64,000 nucleotides of DNA from Aeromicrobium sp. Root344 (lineage in GTDB: Bacteria > Actinomycetota > Actinomycetes > Propionibacteriales > Nocardioidaceae), in the NCBI RefSeq assembly GCF_001425755.1, contig NZ_LMDH01000001.1:3595571-3659570 (forward strand), written 5' to 3'. Positions 51,974 to 60,047 of the stretch are shown one piece after another. How positions within the stretch are numbered: position 1 is the first letter of the stretch; the number at the start of each line of letters is the position of its first letter. Below the pieces are notes generated by a model that saw nothing but the letters and a program-made list of their open reading frames with translations, was not told the DNA's origin and did no database searches. The position numbers and the translations under genes are program-made.

Positions 51974-53728
51974 TCAGGCCTCCGTGTGACCGAGGTCGGC
52001 GGCGGAGACGAACGACACCTCGTTGGCTGACGCCGCCTGGAGCTCGAGCACGATGAGCTCGTTGCCGCTCTCGCGCAGCACCGGGCCCGGGACGTACAAC
52101 GTGCGCTGAGGCCCCCTCGACCAGTAGCGACCCAGGCAGAACCCGTTGATCCAGACCACGCCCTTGCCCCATGCGGAGGTGTCGAGGTAGAGGTCACCGG
52201 TCGTCGGATGGTCGAACGTGGCTCCGGCGAAGACCGGCCCGGCCATGACCGCCGGAGCGCCGGCGGACTCGAGGGCGCGGGACACCCGATCGATGGCGGA
52301 CAGGTCAAGGGGCAGCACCGACCAGCCCCGCAGCGGTTCGCCGTTGATGCTCGCCTCGCCGATGAGGCCCTTCGGCTCACCGATGCGGGGGCCGTAGTCG
52401 ACCCGGCCCTGGTCCTCGACGAGCAGGTCGAGCCTGCCCTTGGCCGCGGCCGGCAGCGGAAGAGCGGTGTCGTGGTGGTCACGGGCCAGCAAGCCGATTC
52501 CGTCGCCCTCGAGGAAGACCTGCGCGCGGTCGCGTACCTCGTCGATCCGGAGGATCGCCGGGCCGGCCACGTCGATCGTGGTGCGATAGAGCGCGAACCC
52601 GTCGTAGTGACCCAGCGAGTCGAGGGTCGGCAGCGTGTCGTGGGTCGTCCAGTCGCCGAGCACGTCGAGCACACTCCAGAGCGGCAGGACGCTGCGCAGC
52701 GGTGTGGTGAACGACGGCGGCTCGGGGGCGGACTGGGGCTTCTCGTCGCCCACCGGCGCGTACCTGGCGATCACGTCACGCATCGCCCAGTACTTCTGCG
52801 TCGGGTTGCCGGCCTCGTCGAGCGGTGCGTCGTAGTCATAGCTCGTGACGATCGGCAGATAGGTGCCCTTGTCGTTGGCCCCGTTGGTGAAACCGAAGTT
52901 CGTACCCCCGTGGAACATGTAGATGTTGACCGAGGCGCCGCGCTCGAGCAGCTCATCGAGGCTGCGGGCGGTCTCCTCCACCGAGGTCAGGTGGTGGTGG
53001 CTGCCCCAGTCGTCGAACCAGCCGTCCCAGAACTCCGAGCACATCAGCGGCCCGGTCGGCTGGTGGCGGCGCAGGGTGTCGAGGCGCTCGCGCGACCGCG
53101 AGCCGAATGAGCCGGTGCGGTGCAGCTCGGGCAGGCTGCCGTTCTCGAGCATGTCGTCGACCGGCTGGTCGACCGAGATCAGCGGCACCGTGACGCCGAT
53201 GCGACGGTTGATCGCCACGAGCTTGCGCAGGTAGGACTTGTCGTTCCCGTACGCGCCGTACTCGTTCTCGACCTGCACCAGGATGATCGGCCCGCCTCGA
53301 TCGATCTGCCGCGGCTCGAGCACCGGCGCGAGCTGCTGGAGATAGCGGTCCACGTGAGCCATGTAGCGGGGCTCGTCCTGGCGCACCCCGGCGCCGTCGC
53401 CGAACAGCCACGCCGGGAGGCCGCCGTTGGTCCACTCGGCGCAGATGTACGGGCCCGGCCGGACGATCGCATACATGCCCTCGGCAGCCACGGCGTCGAG
53501 GAACGCCCCGAGGTCGAGGTTGCCCGAGAGGTCGAACTCGCCTTCCCGGGGAGCATGCGCATTCCACGCGACGTACGTCTCGATGGTGTTGAGGCCCATC
53601 TGCCGGGCCTTGCGGATCCGGTCGGCCCAATGGTCCTGGTGGACCCGGAAGTAGTGGATCGAACCGGACAGGATCCGGAACGGCTTCCCGTGCAGCAGGA
53701 AGTCGTGGTCGCCGATCGCGAATGTCAT
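51974..53728 (-). CDS. Beta-galactosidase, glycoside hydrolase family 35
   Basis: 584 residues. A TIM barrel with GH35 landmarks: RILSGSIHYFRVHQDHW, GLNTIETYVAWNAHAPREG, acid/base Glu in VQVENEYGAYG, nucleophile Glu in MCSEFWDGWFDDWG, and MFHGGTNFGFTNGA. Beta-sandwich domains follow (VFLEGDGIGLL, VWINGFCLGRYWSRGPQRTLY). There is no signal peptide, so it acts in the cytosol on imported beta-galactosides. It is encoded after the ABC importer genes, separated from them by a terminator-like hairpin. Confidence 0.95.
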   Translation of the reverse strand: MTFAIGDHDFLLHGKPFRILSGSIHYFRVHQDHWADRIRKARQMGLNTIETYVAWNAHAPREGEFDLSGNLDLGAFLDAVAAEGMYAIVRPGPYICAEWTNGGLPAWLFGDGAGVRQDEPRYMAHVDRYLQQLAPVLEPRQIDRGGPIILVQVENEYGAYGNDKSYLRKLVAINRRIGVTVPLISVDQPVDDMLENGSLPELHRTGSFGSRSRERLDTLRRHQPTGPLMCSEFWDGWFDDWGSHHHLTSVEETARSLDELLERGASVNIYMFHGGTNFGFTNGANDKGTYLPIVTSYDYDAPLDEAGNPTQKYWAMRDVIARYAPVGDEKPQSAPEPPSFTTPLRSVLPLWSVLDVLGDWTTHDTLPTLDSLGHYDGFALYRTTIDVAGPAILRIDEVRDRAQVFLEGDGIGLLARDHHDTALPLPAAAKGRLDLLVEDQGRVDYGPRIGEPKGLIGEASINGEPLRGWSVLPLDLSAIDRVSRALESAGAPAVMAGPVFAGATFDHPTTGDLYLDTSAWGKGVVWINGFCLGRYWSRGPQRTLYVPGPVLRESGNELIVLELQAASANEVSFVSAADLGHTEA

Positions 53729-53767
53729 GCCGGTCCTTCGTGGGGTGAGGGGAGGTGTGCCGTGTGC

Positions 53768-53806
53768 GGGCTGTGAGGGCCCCTGATCGAGGAGCCCTCA
53801 CAGCCC
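53768..53806 (-). terminator. Terminator or attenuating hairpin between the binding-protein and galactosidase genes
   Basis: Perfect 13-base arms GGGCTGTGAGGGC and GCCCTCACAGCCC, 13-base loop, beginning about 15 bases after the binding-protein stop. As the galactosidase gene follows on the same strand, it may reduce read-through or protect the upstream mRNA's 3' end. Confidence 0.7.
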
Positions 53807-53821
53807 ATGCGCGTACGGCCG

Positions 53822-55156
53822 TCAGTTGACGGTGAAGCCCTGCTGGTCTCCGTAGGTGGCCGACTTCTTCTGCCAGTCCGCCAATCCGTCTGCGAGCTTG
53901 GTCTTCGACACGTACGCCTTGCCGACCGTGTCGTTGAAGATGCTGTTGGCGTAGACCTGGAACGGCAGGTAGGACCAGCCCTTGACGACGTCCGCGGCAG
54001 ACGCGGCCAGCACCTTGTTGATCTCCTGGCCACCAAAGTAGGCCGACTTCTTGTCGACGAACGCCGGGTCGCTGATCTGCTTGGTCGTCGCCGGGAACGC
54101 TCCCGCGTCGACACGCGTCTGCGCGCCCTGCCCTGCGGTGGCATAGTCCATGAACGCGTAGGCCAACGCCTTGTTCTTGCTGGCCGTCGGGATCGCGAGC
54201 GAGCTTCCGCCGTTCTCCGACGTGGCGTTGGCGCCCGCCTCCCACTGCGGCATGGGCGCGACGCGCCACTTGCCCGCACCGGCCTTGACGCCGGACTCGA
54301 GGTTGGCCGGCATCCATGCGCCGATCGTCAGCGTGGCGATGTTGCCGTCGGCCAGGCCCTTGTACCAACCGTCGCTCCAGGACGGCGTCGGCGCGAGCAG
54401 CTTCTCGTCGAGCAGCTTCTGCCACGTGTCGGCGAACCGCTTGGAACCGGCGTCGGAAAGGTCGATCTTGACCTTGTCGCCGTCGACCTTGAACGGCTGG
54501 CCGCCGGCCTGCCAGATGAGGCTCGTCGTGAAGCCCGCGTCACCCGCATCGTTCGCGATGTACGCCTTGGGGTCGGCCTTGTGGATCTTGCGGGCCGCGT
54601 CGACGTACTCGTCCCACGTCTTGGGGACCGCGACGCCGTACTTGTCGAAGACCGTCTTGTTGTAGAACAGCGCCATCGGTCCGGAGTCCATCGGCAGGCC
54701 GTAGATGCCGCCCGACTGCTGGACCGACGCCCAGGGGCCGGGCGTGAACGTCTTGTCGAGGCCGCTGGCACCGTACGAGCTGACATCGGCGACGGACTTG
54801 GCGAGCGAGAACTGCGGCAGGGCGTAGTACTCGATCTGCGCGACGTCCGGGACGCCCTTGCCGGCCTTGATCGCGTTCTGCAGCGCGGTGTACTGGTCGT
54901 TGCCGGTGCCGGCGTTGACGAGCTTGACCGTGACGTTCTTGTGCTCGGCCTCGAAGTCCTTGACGACCTTGGTCAGCGTCGGCTCCCAGGCCCAGACGGT
55001 GATCGTCCCGCCCTTCTTGAGCGCGGCCTTGACGTCGGCCGCTCCCCCGGTCGAGCTCGACTTGTCGCCGTCGGAGCCGCCGCACGCCGCAAGGGCGAGC
55101 GCTGCCACGACGGAGACGGCGACTGCGCGAAGCAGTCTCCCGTGCTTGGTGTTCAT
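53822..55156 (-). CDS. Sugar ABC transporter substrate-binding lipoprotein
   Basis: 444 residues. Lipobox ALAAC (Cys25), then a family 1 solute-binding fold (TITVWAWEPTLTKVVKDFE, GVPDVAQIEYYALPQFS, GGIYGLPMDSGPMALFYNK, PKTWDEYVDAARKI). It would capture an oligosaccharide, probably a beta-galactoside or galactan fragment given the GH35 gene downstream, and deliver it to the two permeases encoded upstream. Anchored outside the membrane. Confidence 0.93.
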   Translation of the reverse strand: MNTKHGRLLRAVAVSVVAALALAACGGSDGDKSSSTGGAADVKAALKKGGTITVWAWEPTLTKVVKDFEAEHKNVTVKLVNAGTGNDQYTALQNAIKAGKGVPDVAQIEYYALPQFSLAKSVADVSSYGASGLDKTFTPGPWASVQQSGGIYGLPMDSGPMALFYNKTVFDKYGVAVPKTWDEYVDAARKIHKADPKAYIANDAGDAGFTTSLIWQAGGQPFKVDGDKVKIDLSDAGSKRFADTWQKLLDEKLLAPTPSWSDGWYKGLADGNIATLTIGAWMPANLESGVKAGAGKWRVAPMPQWEAGANATSENGGSSLAIPTASKNKALAYAFMDYATAGQGAQTRVDAGAFPATTKQISDPAFVDKKSAYFGGQEINKVLAASAADVVKGWSYLPFQVYANSIFNDTVGKAYVSKTKLADGLADWQKKSATYGDQQGFTVN

Positions 55157-55204
55157 GCGTTTCCTCTCGTTGGTTCGAAACTGTGGTGGCCAGCCCGAGC
55201 TGAC

Positions 55205-56107
55205 CTACTCCTTGACGCTCCCTGCGGACAGCCCGGACTGCCAGAAGCGCTGCAGAAGAAGGAAGGCCGCGATCAGCGGCAGGATCGTCAGGAGCGATCC
55301 GGTGATGACCAGGTTGAAGATCACGTCTCCACCTGCGGTCAGGGCCTGCTGGCTCCACGAGTTGAGACCCACCGTCAGGGGGTACCAGTCCGGGTCCTTG
55401 AGCATGATCAGCGGCAGGAAGTAGTTGTTCCACGTCGCCACCATCGAGAACAGCAGCACCGTGACGATTCCTGGCGCCAGCATCGGCAGGCAGACCTGGA
55501 AGAACGTCCGCAGCTCGGAGGCCCCGTCGACCTTGGCGGCCTCCATGAGCTCGGTGGGGATCGCGTCGGTGGCGAACGTCCACATGAGGTAGAGCCCGAA
55601 CGGCGAGATCAGTGACGGGATGATGACGGCCCACGGCGTGTCCGTGATGCCCATCTTGCTGAACATCAGGAACGTCGGGACGGCCAGGGCCGTACCCGGC
55701 ACCGCCACGGCTCCGAGCACGACAGCGAACACGCCCTTCTTGCCCGGGAAGTCGAACTTGGCGAGCGCGTAGCCGCCCATCACCGCGAGGATCGTCGCGC
55801 CACCGGCGCCCACCACGACGTACAGGAGGGTGTTGGCGAACCAGCGCAGGAAGATGCCGTCGTTGTAGGTGAACGTGTCCTTGATGTTGGAGAACAACGA
55901 GAACCCGTCGCCGAACCACAGGCCGAACGACGACAGTAGGCTCTCCTGCGACTTCGTCGAGTTGATGAGGAGCCAGGCCAGCGGCACGAGGCTGTAGATC
56001 AGGATCAGGCCCGTCAGCGCCGTGAGCAGCGGGCTGCGGCGAGGCTTGGCGAAGGAGTGCGCCGCGCGCGCTCGCTGCTTGGGCCGGAGGGCAGTGGTCG
56101 TCGCCAT
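55205..56107 (-). CDS. Carbohydrate ABC transporter permease (MalG type)
   Basis: 300 residues, six membrane helices. The ABC-ATPase contact (EAA) loop reads MEAAKVDGASELRTFFQVCLPMLAPG. The C-terminus is typical of the MalG/AraQ branch (PLIAAFLLLQRFWQSGLSAGSVKE). Pairs with the MalF-type subunit encoded just upstream (1 base between stop and start). Confidence 0.94.
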   Translation of the reverse strand: MATTTALRPKQRARAAHSFAKPRRSPLLTALTGLILIYSLVPLAWLLINSTKSQESLLSSFGLWFGDGFSLFSNIKDTFTYNDGIFLRWFANTLLYVVVGAGGATILAVMGGYALAKFDFPGKKGVFAVVLGAVAVPGTALAVPTFLMFSKMGITDTPWAVIIPSLISPFGLYLMWTFATDAIPTELMEAAKVDGASELRTFFQVCLPMLAPGIVTVLLFSMVATWNNYFLPLIMLKDPDWYPLTVGLNSWSQQALTAGGDVIFNLVITGSLLTILPLIAAFLLLQRFWQSGLSAGSVKE

Positions 56108-56108
56108 G

Positions 56109-57032
56109 TCAGAGGGCCTTTCGCATGCCGCGGAGCTGGACCGTGTAGGCGATGACCATCGTCAGCAGGCCCATGATGATCGCGATGGTCGCCGAGTAGT
56201 TGTACTGCTGGCCGGAGAACGACAACGAGTACGCGTACATGTTGGGCGTGTACTGGGTGTTGATCGCGTTCTTCGCGACGTAGTGGAGGATGTTGGGCTC
56301 GTTGAAGAGCTGGAAGCTGCCGATGATCGAGAAGATCGTGGCGATCACGAGGGCACCGCGGATCGCCGGCAGCTTGATCGCACGGATGATGCGGAGCTCG
56401 CTCGCGCCGTCGATCGCGGCCGCCTCGTAGAGCGACGCCGGGATGACCCGCAGCGCGGAGTAGAAGATCAGCATGTTGTAGCCGATGAACTCCCACGTGA
56501 CGATGTTGCCGATCGACGCGAGCACCCATTTTGGACCCAAGGGATCTGGCAGCGACAGCCCGAGCGAGTCATTGATGCTCCCGATCAGGCCGAACTGGCT
56601 GCCGTACATGAACCCCCACATCAGAGTCGCGACGACCGCCGGCACGGCGTACGGGAGGAAGATCGCGATGCGGAACAGCGAGGCGCCGTAGAGCCGGCCG
56701 CCGTCGATGGCCAGCGCAGCCAGCAGGGCGAGGAACAACATGATCGGCACCTGCACCACGAGGAACAGGGCCACGCGACGCACCGACTCCCAGAACGCCG
56801 GGTCCTGGAGCGCCTGCTTGTAGTTGTCCGCCCCGACGAAGCTGTTGCCACCGATGAGCCGGTCCTGGAAGAGGCTGAGATAGATCGAGTAGGCGATCGG
56901 CGCGAGGAACACCACCGTGAAGACCAGGGCGAACGGGGCGAGAAATCCCCATCCCGCCCACGAGCGACGGTAATGACGGGAGGACGCCGCGACCGTGTCA
57001 GCCGGTGCGACCACTGTTCCCGTGGCAACCAT
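56109..57032 (-). CDS. Carbohydrate ABC transporter permease (MalF type)
   Basis: 307 residues. A basic N-terminus, six membrane helices and EAA loop LYEAAAIDGASELRIIRAIKLPAIRG. First gene of the importer operon; the LacI operator lies 63-78 bases upstream of its ATG. No ATP-binding subunit is encoded here; a shared MsiK-like ATPase elsewhere is likely, as known for other actinobacterial sugar importers. Confidence 0.94.
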   Translation of the reverse strand: MVATGTVVAPADTVAASSRHYRRSWAGWGFLAPFALVFTVVFLAPIAYSIYLSLFQDRLIGGNSFVGADNYKQALQDPAFWESVRRVALFLVVQVPIMLFLALLAALAIDGGRLYGASLFRIAIFLPYAVPAVVATLMWGFMYGSQFGLIGSINDSLGLSLPDPLGPKWVLASIGNIVTWEFIGYNMLIFYSALRVIPASLYEAAAIDGASELRIIRAIKLPAIRGALVIATIFSIIGSFQLFNEPNILHYVAKNAINTQYTPNMYAYSLSFSGQQYNYSATIAIIMGLLTMVIAYTVQLRGMRKAL

Positions 57033-57094
57033 CAGATTCGATCCTTTCCTCGGCCCTTCGGCCTGTTCGCTTCACATGAGGCGCGAAACCGCCT

Positions 57095-57110
57095 ATGTTT
57101 ACGTAAACAT
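57095..57110. promoter_or_regulatory. LacI-family operator
   Basis: Perfect 16-base palindrome ATGTTTACGTAAACAT with a central CG, in the 127 bases between the divergent permease and LacI genes. It fits the usual LacI-family operator pattern. Confidence 0.85.
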
Positions 57111-57159
57111 CGTTGTGACGCGCGTTACGTTACACCCCTAGGAAGGAACGTCAAGACCT

Positions 57160-58203
57160 GTGAGCGAGTTAGAACCCGTCTCGAATGGCACATCCCGACC
57201 CCGGCGTGTGTCGATGGCGGACGTCGCCAAGCTGGCCGGCGTCTCCTCACAAACGGTGTCACGCGTGTCCAACGGGCACCCCGGGGTCATCCCTGCCACG
57301 CGCGAGCTCGTGCAGGCTGCGATGCGAGAGCTCGGCTACCGGCCCAACAGCGCCGCACGCGCCCTGAAGTGGGGCAGCTTCCACACGATCGGCGTGATCC
57401 TGTTCTCGCTGGCCAACGTCGGCAACAGCAAGACCTTGGAGGGCATCGCCGCCGAGGCAACCGCGCGCGGCTACGGCATCACGCTCATCCCCGTGGCGAT
57501 GCCGACCGAGGCGGCGGTGATCGGGGCGTTCGGCCGGCTCGAGGAGCTCGCCGTCGACGCGGTCATCGTGATCATGGAGATCCACCTCCTCGACGCCGCC
57601 ACCGTCGGCCTGCCGCCCGGCGCGCCCGTCGTGGTCGTGGACTCCAACGCCGGCGACCGCTATCCCGTCGTCGACACCGACCAGTCAACCGGCGGCCGGC
57701 TCGCCGTCGAGCACCTGCTGTCGCTGGGCCACGAGACCGTCTGGCACGTTGCCGGCCCCGAGGAGTCGTTCGCCAGCGAGCGCCGTCTGGCCGCTTGGCG
57801 AGAGACCCTCGAGGCGGCTGGCCGGCCGGTCCCCGACATCCTGCGTGGCGACTGGTCCGCCGAGAGCGGATACGCCGCGGGGCAGCAGCTGCTCCAGGAT
57901 GAGTCGGTCACCGCGGTGTTCGTCGCTAACGACCAGATGGCGCTCGGCCTGATGAACGCCCTGCACGAGGGCGGGCGGCGCGTGCCCGAGGACGTCTCGG
58001 TGGTCGGGTTCGACGACCTGCCGGACTCCGCCGCCTACCTGCCACCGCTGACGACGATCCATCAGGACTTCGCCGAGGTGGGCCGGCTGTGCGTGGCCGA
58101 CGCGCTCGACCAGGTGGAGAACGGCGTCAGCGAACCCGGCGTGACCCTCGTGCCCACGCGCCTCGTCGTCCGTCAGAGCACGGCTGCTCCTCGTCAGGAC
58201 TGA
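57160..58203 (+). CDS. LacI-family transcriptional regulator
   Basis: 347 residues from GTG. The N-terminal HTH reads VSMADVAKLAGVSSQTVSRVS with the hinge helix PNSAARALKWGSF; the remainder is a periplasmic-binding-type sensor (TIGVILFSLANVGNSK, AVFVANDQMALGLMNALHE, VVGFDDLPDSAAYLPPLTTI). It probably represses the divergent importer and galactosidase genes and itself at 57095-57110, and is released by the sugar inducer. Confidence 0.94.
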   Translation: MSELEPVSNGTSRPRRVSMADVAKLAGVSSQTVSRVSNGHPGVIPATRELVQAAMRELGYRPNSAARALKWGSFHTIGVILFSLANVGNSKTLEGIAAEATARGYGITLIPVAMPTEAAVIGAFGRLEELAVDAVIVIMEIHLLDAATVGLPPGAPVVVVDSNAGDRYPVVDTDQSTGGRLAVEHLLSLGHETVWHVAGPEESFASERRLAAWRETLEAAGRPVPDILRGDWSAESGYAAGQQLLQDESVTAVFVANDQMALGLMNALHEGGRRVPEDVSVVGFDDLPDSAAYLPPLTTIHQDFAEVGRLCVADALDQVENGVSEPGVTLVPTRLVVRQSTAAPRQD

Positions 58204-58257
58204 AACCAGAGGGCATACCGGGGACACTGAACCTCTCCTGGGTCTACCGTTCGCCGT

Positions 58258-59115
58258 ATGGCCATCGATGAACCGCTGCGCGAGGAGGAGAGCCTGCTCC
58301 TCGACGAGCTGACCTCACGGCTCGACTCGCTGCGGCTGTTCCGCGAGCACGACGAGACCGAGGCCAACGCCGTGCTCGAGAAGTTCGGCAGCTCCGGCGT
58401 CATCGAGGACCAGATGCTTCAGGAGCTCAGCAGCCGCCAGCCGCTCAAGCATCCGGCCCGCTTCGACGAGGCCCATCGCCGCGCGATGCGTGCGCTCGAG
58501 GTGTTCGACCGCAACGGCGCTCGTCAGCCGTCGGCGCTGAAGGTGCCGCGCCTCATCAAGCCGGTCGCCAACAAGGTCGTCCAGCTCCTGATCACGGCGA
58601 TCGTGCGGAGCCACCAGAAGCGGCTGGTCAAGGACCTCCGACAGCTCTATGCCCTGCGCGAGGCCAACAGCCCCGTCGGCTCTGACGACTACCAGCTGCT
58701 GGCGACCGCCCGGATCCAGGTCGACACGATCACCAACGACCTCAACAAGTCCTCGCTCCCCCTCCCGGCATTCCTCGTCGGCGGTGCGGCGATCTCCGGG
58801 CTCCTCTCGGTGATCAAGAACAGCCTGACGGGCGACACATGGGCGCAGTACACGTTCGCGGCGGCGTTCTTCGTGATCGGGCTCGGCATGTTCTGGTGCA
58901 TCCTCCGCGCCGCCGGGATCGCCCGCAGTCGTACGCGGATCGCGCTCGACGCGTCGTTCAAGGCGCTCTGGGAGGTCATCGGCGACGCCGGCAACCCACC
59001 TCGCGACCGGGCCAAGCTGTTCGCCACGATCGCCTCGATCCTGCTGGTGCTCGTGTGGATCATCGTGCCGACCGTCGTGGCGTGGGCCGCGGTCAACCCG
59101 CTCGACAAGCTCTGA
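58258..59115 (+). CDS. Hypothetical membrane protein with cytosolic helical domain
   Basis: 285 residues. About 185 residues of charged helix (EEESLLLDELTSRLDSLRL, RAMRALEVFDRNGARQPS, one amphipathic helix VVQLLITAIVRSHQKRL) precede three membrane segments (about 185-203, 215-235 and 258-280). No family recognised. TACCGT (58245-58250) lies 7 nt before the ATG, so the mRNA is probably leaderless. The long helical part could form coiled coils; no catalytic motif is visible. Confidence 0.75.
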   Translation: MAIDEPLREEESLLLDELTSRLDSLRLFREHDETEANAVLEKFGSSGVIEDQMLQELSSRQPLKHPARFDEAHRRAMRALEVFDRNGARQPSALKVPRLIKPVANKVVQLLITAIVRSHQKRLVKDLRQLYALREANSPVGSDDYQLLATARIQVDTITNDLNKSSLPLPAFLVGGAAISGLLSVIKNSLTGDTWAQYTFAAAFFVIGLGMFWCILRAAGIARSRTRIALDASFKALWEVIGDAGNPPRDRAKLFATIASILLVLVWIIVPTVVAWAAVNPLDKL

Positions 59116-59118
59116 CCG

Positions 59119-60030
59119 TCAGGCCGGTTCGGGCGGGAGCACGGGGTGGCGGTGCCCCCACCAGCCCATCTCCTCGAGCCCTTCCTCGACGGCGGCGTTG
59201 ATCGCAGCGCCGATGAGTACCGCGATCGACAGGACGTACAACCACAGGAGCACCGCGATGGGCGCCGCGAGCGGACCGTAGATCGAGGTGCCACCCGTCG
59301 AGAAGCCCAGCGCCCAGCGGACGAAATAGCTGCCGAACACCCACAGGAACAGCGTGAAGACGGCACCCGGCAGCCCGTGCCGCCAGCGCTTCTTGACCGG
59401 CACCGCAAGGTGGTAGAGCGTCGTGAGGAATCCGACGGACAGGATCAGGATCGCCGGCCAGTAGACGAAGCGCAGGAACGCCCACCGGTCCGACAACAGG
59501 TCGGCCGCGACCTGCGGGCCGGCCAGCACGAGTGGCACCAGCACGATCCCGACGAGCAGAGCGACGATGTAGAGCACGAACGACAGCGCCCGCGTCTTGA
59601 CGATGCCGCGGTGCCCGCCGAGGCCGTAGATGATCGAGATCGTGTCGATGAAGACGTTGAGGGCCCTGGAGCCGGACCACAGGGCGAGGACGAACCCGAT
59701 CGAGATCACGTCGATGCGCCCACCGCCGAGCACGTCGTTGAGCGTCGGGGTGATGACCTTCTCGACCGTGTCCGGCGTCAACGCCTGCGAGGCGAGGTCG
59801 ATGACCCGGTCCCTCAGCACCTCGACCTTGGCGACCTCGTAGCGCTCGGCGATGAACCCGATCGTGCCGGCGAGGCCGAAGACCAGCGGCGGCAGCGACA
59901 GGATCGCGAAGAAGGCGGCCTCGGCAGCGAGGCCTGTCACGCGGTAGCGGAAGCAGCTGCTGACGGTGCGGGCGACGAGCTTCTTGCCTGCTTCGGGGAT
60001 CGCCGGTCGGCCTACCGGTTCAACCGCCAT
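59119..60030 (-). CDS. YihY/BrkB-family membrane protein
   Basis: 303 residues, six or more membrane helices. Family landmarks: RYRVTGLAAEAAFFAILSLPPL, a loop with ALWSGSRALNVFIDTISIIYG, and the C-terminal TGGTSIYGPLAAPIAVLLWLYVLS. Often annotated ribonuclease BN by error. Likely an envelope protein or transporter of unknown substrate. The ATG at 60030 lies 6 nt from TACGGT (60037-60042, minus), and the longer frame to 60147 would run into the divergent gene. Confidence 0.88.
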   Translation of the reverse strand: MAVEPVGRPAIPEAGKKLVARTVSSCFRYRVTGLAAEAAFFAILSLPPLVFGLAGTIGFIAERYEVAKVEVLRDRVIDLASQALTPDTVEKVITPTLNDVLGGGRIDVISIGFVLALWSGSRALNVFIDTISIIYGLGGHRGIVKTRALSFVLYIVALLVGIVLVPLVLAGPQVAADLLSDRWAFLRFVYWPAILILSVGFLTTLYHLAVPVKKRWRHGLPGAVFTLFLWVFGSYFVRWALGFSTGGTSIYGPLAAPIAVLLWLYVLSIAVLIGAAINAAVEEGLEEMGWWGHRHPVLPPEPA

Positions 60031-60035
60031 GGCTC

Positions 60036-60042
60036 TACCGTA
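60036..60042. promoter_or_regulatory. Overlapping divergent -10 elements of two leaderless genes
   Basis: TACCGTA holds TACCGT on the plus strand (60036-60041, 6 nt to the ATG at 60048) and TACGGT on the minus strand (60042-60037, 6 nt to the ATG at 60030). Only 17 bases separate the two start codons, so RNA polymerase can serve only one gene at a time. Confidence 0.6.
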
Positions 60043-60047
60043 GCGAC

